Positions 51,309 to 61,935 of a DNA stretch of 64,000 nucleotides are shown piece by piece. The notes beneath the pieces were generated by a model. That model had not been told where the DNA came from. It did not search any database and saw only the letters and a list, made by a program, of their open reading frames with translations. The translations under genes were made by a program, and so were the position numbers. Source of the DNA: Symbiodinium natans (taxonomy: Eukaryota > Sar > Dinophyceae > Suessiales > Symbiodiniaceae). Each line of letters opens with the position of its first letter. Position 1 is the first letter of the stretch. Location: positions 146,871 to 210,870 of the forward strand of contig CAJNDS010002220.1 of NCBI GenBank assembly GCA_905221605.1, given 5' to 3'.

Positions 51309-51841
51309 GACTGCTGGCACCCCACGCGATGCCGCCGGAGCGCCTGAAGCCTGGATATGGGTCTTTGCAGATTACCTGTTCCCCTTTGTTGCCGCTCATA
51401 GGGTCGAGGACATCGGATTTTTCGGTGGAGCCCCAATTCCATTTGGGGTTTGGGGTTATCGGATTTAGGGTTTAGGGTGTAGGGTTTGGGGTTTAGGGTT
51501 TAGGGATTTTATGAGATTTAGGCTCTGAGGTTGAGGGTTCAATGTCTTGGGGTTCATGGTTGTGTGCACCTCTTCATTGTTTTTAATGCGCAGACGAAGT
51601 GCCCATATTTCGCTGTCTACTCGAAAATGACCTGCATCTGGGGGTCTTGGGGCAAGCCCCTCATGTTTTTCCCGGTGGGAGTGCAAAGTTCCCGCAATTG
51701 GAAAAAAAGAACTCTTTGGGGTTTACTGGTTCGGTCTTCCCGCCCTCGCAAGAACATTCAGAGCCATGCTTAGTTGTCTTGCTCTCCAGGCCCCCCAACG
51801 CTACACTCCGAATTGCCCTAAGCCTACTAGTTCGGGTTTAG
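51309..51841 (+). CDS. two-exon gene end (FADYLFPFVAAHRVED... / PIFRCLLENDLHLG...)
   Basis: Exon 51309-51424 (acceptor CATCACGCAG; EAWIWVFADYLFPFVAAHRV; donor TTCG|GTGGAG) joins in phase to exon 51594-51841 (acceptor TTTTTAATGCGCAG; EVPIFRCLLENDLHLGVLGQ... TAG). The long last exon, 82 codons, is one of the largest here. The first exon is open in a second frame. Family not recognised. Confidence 0.6.
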
Positions 51842-51965
51842 GGCTGAGGGTTTAGGGTACCTTATATATCCCCCGAGTTAACGCCTCAGGGAATGATATG
51901 TAACATGATATAGGGCATCTGGGTTTCGAAGACCCCGCTAAGAACCAGCAAGTGAACATAGTCAG

Positions 51966-52063
51966 GTCCGGTGGAGCCACCGCTGGACTCCTATCAACAT
52001 GACTTCTTGCCGCAGCCCCACGTAGGCTACGCTGACCGACGCGATTGCCAGCGAGGGCTTACA
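51966..52063 (+). CDS. exon (PVEPPLDSYQHDFLPQPHVG)
   Basis: Acceptor GAACATAGTCAG; 32 codons reading PVEPPLDSYQHDFLPQPHVG then YADRRDCQRGLT; donor ACA|GTACAG. Only this frame stays open. Unknown family. Confidence 0.6.
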
Positions 52064-52160
52064 GTACAGGGATTAGAGGTAAGGTGAAACCATAAGCTCC
52101 ATGATAGGAACAACTCCTGGCCTTCTCCTCCTACGAGAAAGGATCCTCGGGTAGTTGCAT

Positions 52161-52286
52161 GGTCGCTTAATATGGTCCCCTACCTGATTCAAAGGGTTCT
52201 GAATGACGGGTTCTTGGGATGTATAGGTATAGGGTACATAAGGGGCCTGCGTTTCAGGGCCCATACTAAAGAACCATGTAGCGACC
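52161..52286. mobile_element. 126-bp MITE-like element with TIR GGTCGCT..ATGGT
   Basis: Left end GGTCGCTTAATATGGTCCCC, right end GAACCATGTAGCGACC. The right end recurs at 48868-48899 (GGGCCCATATCAAGGGACCA then CGTAACGACCCT) and a left-like end at 35378 (GGTCGCTTAG). No ORF. Confidence 0.6.
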
Positions 52287-52929
52287 CTAAGAAAGTGGTT
52301 ACGTGGTAGAATTTAGGCTGCACTAAGAGTGGCGCGGCTGTTGCTAGAAAGAGCTTTGAGGGCTTGAATATCTGAATTGAATCCCTAATCCCTAATCCCT
52401 AATCCCTAAACCCTAAACCCTAAACCCTAAACCCTAAACCCTAAACCCTTAACCCTAACACAAGTCCCAGATTCAACAACACAAGCCCTTCGCGGTTGCG
52501 CATGGGAAGTAGTACGGCCTTGGGCTTTTGAGGGTTTAGGGTTTAGGGTTTTGGGTTTAGGGTTTAGGGTTTAGGGTTTTGGGTTTTGGGTTTTGGGTTT
52601 AGGGTTTAGGGTTTAGGGTTTAGGGCTCTAGGCTTTGGGCTTCAGGGCGTTTACGGTTCGGGCTGCCGGGCTTTTCGGGATTCAGGGGTTTAGGACTGTG
52701 GCTTGGTGGTTCTGCGTTTTTAGCGGTCTTAGGGTTTTTGGTTCGGTTTTATGGGCTTCTAGGGTTTTTTCTGGTGTTAGGCTTAGGGTTTAGGGTTGTG
52801 GGGTTCAGATTTTCGGGAGTTTTTTGGGCTTAGAGCTTATGAAGCCCATGCGGACCGGCTCATATGTTTAAGGTTTAGTTCAGGGTTCAGGACTCAGGGG
52901 TTACGGTTTAGGGTGTCGATGGCCGACCC

Positions 52930-53520
52930 TCTACGTAATGCTCTGCTTGGGATTCCTTGTCACCAGTAGTACGCCGAAATCCGCTACGCATCTAAGGTGC
53001 TCCCAAATGCGAGGAGAATTAGGGCCTGGGGTTGGGTCCTTAGGTGGCTATTAAGTAGGGCGTTAAGTAAGGAAATAGTGGTTCGAAGCCCTCTTCAAGC
53101 ACATATAGTCCTAATTATAGCTGCCCATGAAGTTGTGAGTCTGGACTTTACCGTAAGGGCTGCTGTTTGGGTTTTGGCTACGGGGCCGAGGTTATACTGC
53201 TTAAGAAGTTTGTTGTCAACATATGTGGTTGTGTGCCAACTTCCCACCTCCGCGAAGAAAGCAACTACTAAGACTGCCGCGCGACAAGCATCATCCCCCT
53301 TCCCTTGATGCAGAGCAGGCGATGATACCTCGCAGCTGCGTGTCGCGCGGTTACCCCAGGCCATCCGCGTGGTGGTCTCTGGGATTTCAGAGTTTCTAGT
53401 GCCTGAAACACTCACAGGGTTGAGTATCTAGATCTTCCAAAATGGCATAGTGAGAGAATACAATTTAAGTCATATAAACCTGCTCATATGATGATTCTAA
53501 GGTATGTTCCTTGTCAATCC
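52930..53520. other. repeat-free, AT-richer island with long ORFs on both strands
   Basis: No telomere-like repeats for about 600 bases. A 103-codon + ORF (52997-53308) and a 106-codon - ORF (53095-53415) overlap. Composition differs from the neighbours; it may be an old insertion. No domain recognised. Confidence 0.35.
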
Positions 53521-53819
53521 CCAAACCCCAACCCTGAAATCCTGAAGCACAGCTATTTGGACAATCTGGGGCAGATGTCAATCCACTGCGGAACTTTCGG
53601 GTCCAGGCTTTCGGGGTTCGGAGTTTAGAGTTTCGGGGTTAGGGGTCGTAGGGTCCAGGTTGAGGATTTAGGGTTTAGGGTTCAGGGTTTAGGGTTTCGG
53701 GCTTTGTGGTTCGGAAGGTTATGTGGACAGAAGCTGTCGGCCCCTACCGCCAGCGCCGCTCTTGTGCTCGCAGTGGGCTTAGGGTTTAGGGTTTAGGGTT
53801 TAGGGTTTAGGGGGCACAG

Positions 53820-53916
53820 ATGAGGCTGCACTGCATTCTTCATCTGTACACCGATAAACCCTTCAACAAGGCTTATGGGCAGGGCGACAAATCAGTTGGA
53901 GCACACCCTGAGCCAG
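53820..53916 (+). CDS. exon (MRLHCILHLYTDKPFNKAYG)
   Basis: Acceptor GGGGGCACAG; reads MRLHCILHLYTDKPFNKAYG then QGDKSVGAHPEP; donor CCAG|GTAGAC. Clear coding sense. The next piece after GTAACGCAG (53954) is open in all three frames, so the continuation is not settled. Family unknown. Confidence 0.62.
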
Positions 53917-54127
53917 GTAGACACTAACCCAAAATCCAACAAAACACTGTAACGCAGGGCTTCCGGGCCCGAAACGCCCTCGAGTCGAGTGTTGCGAGAT
54001 CGTTTTGCTTGTGGTACACACACACACACTCAGAAGAACATTGTCTCACGATTCGGTTGCGGGGTGCCATACGCACGCAGAAGAACAAATGTGTCTCACG
54101 AATACCTTCCGCTGAAGTCCTAAACAG

Positions 54128-54331
54128 GACATTGCTCAGGCGTTTCTTATGGAGAGGCCGGCTTCAGCCGATGGAAAACTTCTTACCTTCGACCGGGTTG
54201 TAAGGTGCTTTGTTTCAGAACTTGAGGCTCAAGTTCCCACACTCAACTTGCCCCCGTGCCCTTCCCCTTTATGCAACCATGTGGGTGGTTGTGACAATTA
54301 TGATCTCTTTGTCGGGTACCCGAAATATTAG
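54128..54331 (+). CDS. terminal exon (LTFDRVVRCFVSELEAQVPT)
   Basis: Acceptor AGTCCTAAACAG; reads DIAQAFLMERPASADGKLLT then FDRVVRCFVSELEAQVPTLN and a Cys-rich end, TAG. The last 60 bases overlap one arm of an inverted repeat (54274-54392), so the final codons probably come from an inserted element. Confidence 0.6.
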   Translation, partial: DIAQAFLMERPASADGKLLTFDRVVRCFVSELEAQVPTLNLPPCPSPLCNHVGGCDNYDLFVGYPKY

Positions 54332-54392
54332 GTGCGGGATTATAATGGGGATCCAAAAAGGGACCATACTGTTGACAACCACCCATATGCTC
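54274..54392. mobile_element. inverted repeat, about 119 bp
   Basis: Arms CATGTGGGTGGTTGTGACAA and TTGACAACCACCCATATG, about 30 bp each, around a short centre (GGGTACCCGAAATATTAGG). Overlaps the 3' end of exon 54128-54331. Confidence 0.6.
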
Positions 54393-55346
54393 AACCACCT
54401 GACTTGTCCATGGCCCTCTTGGCAGGGCCCTCCTCTCTATACTCCGGCCCATGATGTTACGTCTCTCGAGATGCACCTGGGCGTCGAATGAGGGTTTAGG
54501 GTTTAGGGTTTTTGTGGCCACAGATCAACCCTAATGTTGGGCATGGGTAACCCATATTTGGGTGTAGAGACGGACCATAAACCTTTCTTAGGATTCGTCT
54601 CGCCCCAAAGGCAAGTACAGGGATTGCGGTTGCAGGGTTGAGGGTGATGTGAACCGCTTCCGGTAGCAGCTACTAGCAATAACCTCCCTCTCCTGCCCTC
54701 ACATAGGAATAGGCTTTTGGGGCACAGATTGTCTGGTTTTTATTTTGGAGCCAGAGTGCTGCTTTGGAAAATACGATTTGAACACTAAACGACCCATACC
54801 TTGGGTATATAACGAAAAGAGACAAAGCAACTCATCGAATAGCTAAAGCCATGACTTAACATTGCAACCAGAAGAAGAGAGCCAGGAACGAGAGCAAACA
54901 TGAGCATGGCATCATGAAACGTGGTCGTAGAATACTCGCATACCAGGCATTTTCCTAGTAGTAGAGTAGGCAACCTTTTTCACCTTTTTGGGGTGGTATA
55001 ACCCGCTTTCTAATCCCAAAGGTTAACCTTTTATTCCCCCAGGTTACTGGACAACTGAGTTCTTAACATGTGAAGTGAGTTCAGAACGGAGCAAAGCATG
55101 CCTGACATAAAGCGTTAAGAGCCAAGTGACAGAAGTGATGTTGAATCCTGCTGAATGAGTTCTGTTTCGGCACACGTTTTGGCAAGGTCACTTTGATGGG
55201 GCGGCTGGGAAATGTGCCAAGTGTTCATGGACATCCAAAAATTGGCGAGGTAGCAATCCAAAACTAATCCAAAACCCTTTGCCCTACACCAGGGATCTAC
55301 CCTAAACCCTAAGCCCTAAAACCGCAACCCGGAATGTCTACCGCAG

Positions 55347-55427
55347 CTCCCGGTGCCGAACAGAGACATACGAGCAACCACCTTCTGTAACTCTGTATGT
55401 CTCGACACTTACATAGACAAATGCTGA
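55347..55427 (+). CDS. candidate terminal exon (LPVPNRDIRATTFCNSVCLD)
   Basis: Acceptor ATGTCTACCGCAG; 26 codons ending CNSVCLDTYIDKC, TGA. Followed by AT-rich DNA that I could not assign. Confidence 0.4.
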   Translation, partial: LPVPNRDIRATTFCNSVCLDTYIDKC

Positions 55428-55570
55428 TGTAGCAAGGCATGGAGAAATGCTAATATAGCACGACATGAAGATCAAAGGAAATTACAACTCAACCGAACGC
55501 AAATTGTGAAACGTCTCGAGGGTTGTTTCACTTTCACTCTTTGCCATCTCATCGTTCAAGGGTCTAGGTT

Positions 55571-55888
55571 GTGGGGTTTAGGGCCACTTTGCGCAGGGCC
55601 AGCAACGGTTGGTGCAGTATTATGAACAAGTTCACTTCACCATTACCCTTCTGCGGATATGATTTTTACCAGTACGCATGCCAACCCTGTGCGACGATTT
55701 TCATGACAGTGGGCTTAACCTCCTTTGCTTTTGCGTACCAATGTCTGAACCGTTTCGTTAGCATCAAGATCCTTCTCTTATCTCGAGCCCAATGCGTACA
55801 ACAAACATGGGCATCCCTTTTTAGCAAGCAGATGTCTCTCAACTGCTTCATTGGTTTGACTTATCCCTCGTACCTGGTTCTGGGTTAG
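55571..55888 (+). CDS. 105-codon ORF, strand uncertain
   Basis: Hydrophobic + frame (FMTVGLTSFAFAYQCLNRFV) overlapped by a minus frame rich in Lys/Arg (RRILMLTKRFRHWYAKAKEV). Repeat-poor, lower GC. It may hold exons of the gene ending at 56136 or an old mobile element. Confidence 0.3.
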   Translation: MGFRATLRRASNGWCSIMNKFTSPLPFCGYDFYQYACQPCATIFMTVGLTSFAFAYQCLNRFVSIKILLLSRAQCVQQTWASLFSKQMSLNCFIGLTYPSYLVLG

Positions 55889-56003
55889 TATTGTAGCTAC
55901 TTATGCCTAAAAAGCATATACTTTTTGTCCAAGGTCTACTCCAAAGTCGGGGTGCATTCACGGTCTCATCTGTTAGCTGTCTCTGGTGTGCTGCTCATTG
56001 CAG

Positions 56004-56136
56004 ACCACTAGAGAGATCGACCCAGCCAGAAGGTCTGCTGCCCCACGAGTCAGTGATGCTGTTGGGCTTACATGAAGCGCCGCATTTACCCATGAAACGT
56101 GGAAAGCAAATACATGCAATCTTCATAGCTACTTGA
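56004..56136 (+). CDS. terminal exon (STQPEGLLPHESVMLLGLHE)
   Basis: Excellent acceptor (CTCTGGTGTGCTGCTCATTGCAG); reads PLERSTQPEGLLPHESVMLL then GLHEAPHLPMKRGKQIHAIF and a TGA stop. No family recognised. Confidence 0.6.
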
Positions 56137-56593
56137 CTGCGGGTGTTTGTCCGAAGTTACCAGAAAACTTTTCGTACTGTTTCACTTCAAGGACCCATAC
56201 TGGGCACCCTGATTCCTCAATAAGCCCTACGCCCTACACCCTACACCCTAAACCGATGCTTTCCGAACTTTTGCCCCAAAACCTGAACCCTAAGCCCTAA
56301 ACCCTGTGGGGGGAGGGCGGGGGTGCATCCAAAACCCGCGACCTCCAACCCACATGCGCCGTGAATCCCTGAGTTTCGGATTTCGGATTTGGGGATTTGT
56401 GTGTTCACACGGTCAGGGGCTTGCGGTTTAGGCATCGGTTAGACAACCCCGGGCCCCTTCCCCCCGCCCCCCCCTCCCCCGCCCCCAATTGCACACGTCG
56501 GCCTGACCTCCTGCTGTGATCAGCGAGCCTTACCCTAAACCTTAAACCCTAAACCCAGAAGTTGCAATTGTAACCCCCTTGCATGACCGCAAG

Positions 56594-56804
56594 GGGCGCC
56601 GAGAGCGTACCTTATCCGTACAGGCTCGCCGGTTTTTGACAGTTTAGAGCGGCCAAGGAGGGACTGGATGTCGGGCTTTAGGGTTTAGAGTTTCAGGGTG
56701 CGGAGCCACTGACATATCCAGCCACCTTTGTACTTGGCATTTGCCTCCCACGCCCGAAGTGCCGAAAGGCAATTCTATTGTTTGAGATGTCCCATGTCTT
56801 CTGA
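56594..56804 (+). CDS. two-exon gene end with a 64-nt intron
   Basis: Exon 56594-56641 (GRRERTLSVQARRFLT, donor ACA|GTTTAG) joins in phase 0 to exon 56706-56804 (PLTYPATFVLGICLPRPKCR..., TGA). The intron is telomere-like. A minus-strand frame is also open over the second exon. Unknown protein. Confidence 0.5.
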
Positions 56805-56877
56805 GGGGCTGTAGTGTAGGGCTTTGGCTGTTGAGATTCAGGTGGCCAGTCACGGAAGGGCCTCCGGATGAGCAGAT

Positions 56878-56908
<31 letters not shown>

Positions 56909-57450
56909 TGTAATTACTATTATTATATATGTGCGAGCACGCATCGTGTACTAGATGTTTTCCGCATACTGCCTAAGATTCAGATGTACACACTTTGTTA
57001 TATGGTCTCGTTTCTTCTACTACTGTACATATGGTATGCAGATATATACATGCTATGTACGATCTTTGCATGTGTATATATATATACAGAAGCACGTATA
57101 CATATATCTATACATACATGTGTATACATCTATCTATATATATATATATATATATATTTGTATATATACATATATATATATATATACTAATGTGTGTGTA
57201 CACGGGCTATTTACTGTATGATTTAAACGTAATTGTGTACATATATATATATATATAATGTGTATATATATACATATATGTACACACACACACACATACA
57301 TACTAAAACGCATACATGCATGCATGCATACTTTCATACAGGCATACATAGTTATATACATACATGAATCGTTGAAATATATATGTAAATAAATAAATAA
57401 ATAAATATATATACATACATACATACATATATATGTATATATATTTGTAT
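56878..57450. repeat. microsatellite cluster (TTA, TA, CATA, GTATA)
   Basis: ATT/TTA units (56878-56925) followed by long TA, TATG and CATA runs to 57450. The many short ORFs here (Tyr/Ile rich) are repeat artefacts. No gene seen. Confidence 0.9.
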
Positions 57451-57634
57451 GTATAGAACATTACAGACGCCACTTTGTTTGCTATACAGTACATAATGTG
57501 GAAAAACGTTTTTTCCCTTATTACCCCTCTGACCACTGACCGACAAGAGCAAGCAAGGCAAACCTCTTGTTTGACACCCTAAGCCCCAAGCGGTAAAGCC
57601 TAGATTGACCGTAAAGCCTAGGCATTTTCTAAAG

Positions 57635-57706
57635 CTGCAGTTCGAACACGGGAGCTGCGCTATCTAGGAATCGGAACACTTGCAAGGGGAATGGTGTCTA
57701 TCCAAG
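57635..57706 (+). CDS. exon, first copy of a tandem duplication (RTRELRYLGIGTLARGMVSI)
   Basis: Acceptor CATTTTCTAAAG; reads AAVRTRELRYLGIGTLARGM then VSIQ, donor CCAAG|GTGGGA. It lies in the first unit of a 124-bp tandem duplication. Unknown protein. Confidence 0.5.
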
Positions 57707-57884
57707 GTGGGAATTAAGAAGTTAAGGTTTGGGTGGTTGTTTTACAATCTGAATTCTGAAGCAGTTCGAACACGGGAGCTGCGCTAGCTAGGAATCGGAA
57801 CACTTGCAAGGGGAATGGTGTCTATCCAAGGTGGGAATTAAGAAGTTAAGGTTTGGGTGGTTGTTTTACAATCTGAATTCTGAA
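57637..57884. repeat. tandem duplication, 2 x 124 bp
   Basis: Two adjacent 124-bp copies (57637-57760, 57761-57884) that are nearly identical; the difference I see is TATCTAGG versus TAGCTAGG. Covers an exon and part of its downstream intron. Confidence 0.9.
57758..57830 (+). pseudogene. second copy of the duplicated exon, with an in-frame stop
   Basis: Same sequence as 57635-57706 except TATCTAGG has become TAGCTAGG. In the matching frame this turns Tyr into a TAG stop after RTRELR. The copy is therefore either dead or skipped in splicing. Confidence 0.55.
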
Positions 57885-57908
57885 GGATTTAGGGATTGGG
57901 GCCTTCAG

Positions 57909-58193
57909 ATCAGTCGAGGGAACCCTGCGCATCCAGAAGTGCAAAACCACCTGAGTCGATCCTGAACCCACTGAAGCCCCAAAGGGCTTAGGGTTTGGGG
58001 TGGGTTTCTTGCTGACTGCCTCGAGGCCAGGGTTGGCAATCGTCAGGGCGTGACGCAACGTCTTTCGGGTACTACACTGTGCTACGAATCACCAAACCCG
58101 ATAAACCCTGAACTCTAAACACTGGACCTTTGTGCACTCCCAGCCAGGATCATGGGAAAAGCTCCGCCAGCAATGCCGCACGCAGCGGTGCAG
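57909..58193 (+). CDS. candidate exons (ISRGNPAHPEVQNHLSRS; GKAPPAMPHAAVQ)
   Basis: 57909-57965 (acceptor GGGGCCTTCAG) reads ISRGNPAHPEVQNHLSRS then TGA. 58148-58193 (acceptor CTCCCAGCCAG) reads IMGKAPPAMPHAAVQ with a classic GC donor (CAG|GCAAGC). A minus ORF overlaps the first. They may belong to different genes. Confidence 0.4.
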
Positions 58194-58889
58194 GCAAGCA
58201 GAGCTTCTAGGGATGAGGGTGCAGGAAAGACCCTGAGCCCTAAACTTCGAAACCCGAATAGAACCCTAAGCTATCAACCTAAAGCCCGAGCCCCATAGGC
58301 ACTGCTCAATTTCAGAGTGAAGGAATGGCTCCTCCATCCTGACTTAGGGTGGTCTTGAAGTCAAAGCAATCTTAGTAGCCGAGTAGGTACCCTTCGTCCT
58401 TTCGTGGAGAATTTAACCACAAGGAAGTGTGCGACACCGTCTCCCCACTCCACTGTATGGCTAGGAATGTGCGACGGCGTAAGGCTGGCTACCAACGACA
58501 CCTACCTTTCATTCTAAACCCTAAGCCTTAACCCTTTTCCCCGCCTGTCTTGTGGAATAGTGTAAAGTTCATGTACGTCCCCGTCTCTCGTGCGGCTAAG
58601 GGTTTGAGGGCTTCAAGCCCATGTCACAGCATTGCTTCACTTAGGGTTTGAAGGTTCAGGGCTTCGGATTAGAGAAGTTTAGGGTTTGGGGTTTAGGGCA
58701 ACAATGGGGTTTGGCATTGGTCTGCTCTGTTTCTGGCATAGAGCAATTTCAGAGGCTTTGCTCAGTTGGGGGGCCGAAGGCGAGTCTCGGACCCATTGGG
58801 GGCCCTTATTCCCTTTTATCGGTTTGTTAGGGTGCCTTAAACGCCTCTTTCAACCAAAAAGGGCACGCTTTGTATTCCAAGCTGCCTAG

Positions 58890-58974
58890 ACATCGGGGGT
58901 GGCGGCTTTTACGAGGCAGACATGCCAGCGGCGATGCCCACCAGCATGCTGCCTTGCGGCCTCCTTGGCATGCG
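58890..58974 (+). CDS. exon (GGGGFYEADMPAAMPTSMLP)
   Basis: Acceptor CCAAGCTGCCTAG; reads GGGGFYEADMPAAMPTSMLP then CGLLGM; donor ATGCG|GTTTGG in the next telomere-like tract. The intron before it holds ORFs derived from a dispersed foldback-type element. Unknown family. Confidence 0.6.
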
Positions 58975-59181
58975 GTTTGGGGTTTGGGATTTAGGGTTTA
59001 GGGTTTAGGGACAAAAGCCCGAAACCCACCCCTCCTCCGTAATATTTACCCCCCCCCCCCCTACCCCCATATATTAAGATATATACCCCCCCCTTGCCAC
59101 GAGAGTTATGTTATAGTATATTGGGGGTTTTTAATATTAGGGAGTAGGGGGGGGGGGGACAATGATATTAGGGGGAGGGGA

Positions 59182-59272
59182 TTACTAGGAGCTTGGACTT
59201 AGATGCAAGGCCTTAAACCCTAAACCCTAAACCGCCCGGCTTACTAGGAGCCTAGACTTAGATGCAAGGCCT
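59182..59272. repeat. 59-bp-spaced direct repeat
   Basis: TTACTAGGAGC[T/C]T.GACTTAGATG..AAGGCCT occurs at about 59182 and 59241, with CCCTAAA units between. Looks like a recent local duplication. Confidence 0.75.
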
Positions 59273-59669
59273 AAAACCCGATGTTTGGGTTGTCTACGTT
59301 TGGTTTTTCTGGGTTGGGCTTGGGCTTTGTAAGCCCCAAACCTTTGAGAATTCCAATAAAAGCCGGGTTTCGGGTTTAGGGTTTAGGGTGTAAGGTTTAG
59401 GGTTTAGGGTTTGGGGTTCAGGGTTTAGGGTTTAAGGTTTAGGGTCCGCGCCCCCAAAGCCCTAAACCCCAACGCTCGGCACTCGGGGAGCTCAGCTTTG
59501 TGGCGGCATGTCCTGGGGTTTTATCCCTCAGCCCTAAACCCTAAGCCCTAAACCCTTAACCCTAAACCCTAAACCCTTCTTGGGCTTCAGAGGCTGATCG
59601 GCTTTTAGGGGGCTTTGCTCTGTTGGATTCGTGGAAGAGGAGATGGCCACCTCGCCTCTCTCATCGCAG

Positions 59670-59747
59670 ATACCGGGAACTGGCCATCCCTATCCTCAAA
59701 CAGGGTCTATCCGTTTCGGCGTTCAGCCCCCTCGCCCGATCTGAGGA
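59670..59747 (+). CDS. aldo/keto-reductase-like exon (tentative)
   Basis: Acceptor CGCCTCTCTCATCGCAG; reads YRELAIPILKQGLSVSAFSP then LARS. The motif (xIPxxxxxGxSVxAFSPLA) resembles the beta strand of aldo/keto reductases that ends in AYSPL; these are NADPH-dependent TIM-barrel oxidoreductases. One exon only, so tentative. The 3' end is unclear. Confidence 0.45.
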
Positions 59748-60840
59748 CCCCCAAACCCAAAACCATCCCAAACCCTTGCGATTTCAGTTTGTCAACAACT
59801 ACCCCCCCGACCCTATAAATCCTAACTCCTGAACTCCCACCTTGGATGGAGACCCTTCACCTTGCAAGGACGCCCGCTATTCCCATCATTCCCCGTCGGT
59901 AGGATTAGGGGTCATGATAGACCTAGTTGGGCAGAAAAAAAGGGTCCCTTGCTTCTGCTAGGTTGCTGCAAACCCTAGGATATAAGGTATATAAGGTACC
60001 CAGTCAGATCGCGCGAGCTCTATATCTAGGATTCCTGGAGTCGGAGCTTCTTGGACGCCTCAACGTGCTGAAATGGGGTTTATAAGGCTAAGAGCCAGTA
60101 GGTTTAGGGTCTAGGGGCTTGGGGTTCCTTATGAAAGGGCTCGGAATGTAGAGCAACCTCCACATGAGGACGAACCATTTGTTTTAAGGCTGTGCCGGAG
60201 CAAGCTCTATATCCTTAAGGAGTGTGGAAGCTGCGTTGCGTCGTGTATGCCTACATAAGTTACTCTAGATAGGGCAGGCTGGGTTATCCAGGCTACCGGA
60301 AGTTGCGAAGCAAGATCCATATAGCGACATTCAAAAACCTCTATCTCTCAGTATATGTATATAGAGAAAACCTCTGATTGCTCTTTGTATATCTACATAC
60401 AGACTATATACAAATGTGTAGATGTACTTGTTTATTTACTTTCATTTATTTGTTTACATTTGTTGTGTGGTTTGATACATTTTTTTTAAATTCTGTTTCA
60501 ATCTCTCCTTGCCCCCCCCCCCCCCCCCCCCCCCCCCCCACCCCACCCCGCCCTTAGGCTCAAGCTTCAGGGTTTTCTTCACCCATACGGGATTTGTCTG
60601 AATCAGAGGGGGCCTTGCTTGGATACCCTTCAAAAGGCCCTGTGTGCATCGGAGCCCAAAAGGGGATCTTACCACCCCAGGACATCGGGATGCAAGTCAG
60701 GGTTTAGGGTTGAGGGAACCCTAGACCCGAAACCCTAAACCCGACACCCGAAACCTAAACCCTAAACCCTAAACCCTAACCCCTAAACCCTAACCCTAAA
60801 CCCTCGACACATTGGCAAGATATTTTCCCGGCCGCCCCAG

Positions 60841-61367
60841 GTCGATGTTTCGGTAGCGGCACAGCGCCGGTGAACCTTCAAGCTTCAGCAGCTCTTGGGC
60901 AGCAGGGCGTTGGATCTGCTGTTTAGGGGTTGTGTTTTGGGGTTTAGGGTTTAGGGTTTAGGGTGTAGGGTTTAGGGTTTAGGGTGTCTTGGGGAGGGCT
61001 GTGGACGGTTGTTTGTTTGGGAGCATCTGCTGTAGATTCTGTGTTGCGAACACAACGATACGAGTATTTATCAACATAGGGGTACTTGCCTCTTATGTAT
61101 CCTGCAATACTACGATCCTGTCCTAAATGTATACCTATATTATAAAATACATATGTGTATATATATATATATACATATTATACACATACATACATACATG
61201 CATACATACATCTAGACCTATAGAAGGAAGCATCCACAGCGTGCCTTTCTGATGGGTTTCGGGCGGGTCGACCTGTTCAGCGCATCCCGAACCCCGTCTG
61301 GTCTTCAATAGTGCTGGTCGTGGATCGCTTCTGTGTTCCATTCAGGCCCCAGGATGTGCTAGGTTAG
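60841..61367 (+). CDS. two-exon gene end (FGSGTAPVNLQASAALGQQG + VWSSIVLVVDRFCVPFRPQD)
   Basis: Exon 60841-60920 (acceptor CCGGCCGCCCCAG, donor GCT|GTTTAG) joins in phase 0 to exon 61281-61367 (acceptor GACCTGTTCAG, RIPNPVWSSIVLVVDRFCVP..., TAG). The 360-nt intron has TTTAGGG arrays and TA-rich repeats. Unknown protein. Confidence 0.6.
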
Positions 61368-61452
61368 CGTTGAGGGTAGGGTTCAGGATGTGGGGTTTGG
61401 GGTTTAGGTTTAGGGCTTAGGGCCTTTAGGGTTTTTAGGGTTTAGGGTCAGG

Positions 61453-61914
61453 GTTTAGGGTTTAGGGTTTAGGGTTTAGGGTTTAGGGTTTAGGGTTTAG
61501 GGTTCAGGGTTCAGGGTTCAGGGTTCAGGGTTCAGGGTTCAGGGTTCAGGGTACAAGATGTTACCTTCTGCGGTATGTTGGCAAAGATTCTTGCAGACTA
61601 CCTGAGAGCAAGAAATCTTATGAATTTTGTGCCGGGGCCTCAGAAAGGGGCTTCTAGCCGGTGTCATTGCACATGGTTAGTCATGTCAATGAAGGACCCC
61701 AATTTCCGGTAACCCTACCCCTAAACCCCTAAACCCCTAAACCCCTAAACCCCTAAACCCCTAAACCCCTAAACCCCTAAACCCCTAAACCCCTAAACCC
61801 CTAAACCCCTAACCCCTACCTTAAACCCCTAAACCCCTAAACCCCTAAACCCTAAACCCTAAACCCTAAACCCTAAACCCTAAGCCCTAAGCCCTGAACC
61901 CTGAACCCTAGAAA
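61453..61914. repeat. TTTAGGG/TTCAGGG array then CCCCTAAA/CCCTAAA array
   Basis: 61453-61552 is TTTAGGG turning to TTCAGGG; 61707-61914 is mostly the 8-bp variant CCCCTAAA, then CCCTAAA. They flank candidate exon 61597-61657 in the reverse of the usual order. Confidence 0.92.
61597..61657 (+). CDS. candidate terminal exon (LPESKKSYEFCAGASERGF)
   Basis: Acceptor AAAGATTCTTGCAG; LPESKKSYEFCAGASERGF then TAG. A weakly similar string (GAGAGCA..GAAATCTT) recurs in the next exon candidate. Confidence 0.4.
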
Positions 61915-61935
61915 TCCCAACCGGGAGCACAACAG

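Noticed and set aside
56831-57561. Several Tyr/Ile-rich ORFs on both strands
   Set aside because: Translations of TTA, TA and CATA microsatellites.
61707-61914. CRISPR-like array
   Set aside because: The units are contiguous 7-8-bp telomere variants without spacers; the sequence is clearly eukaryotic.
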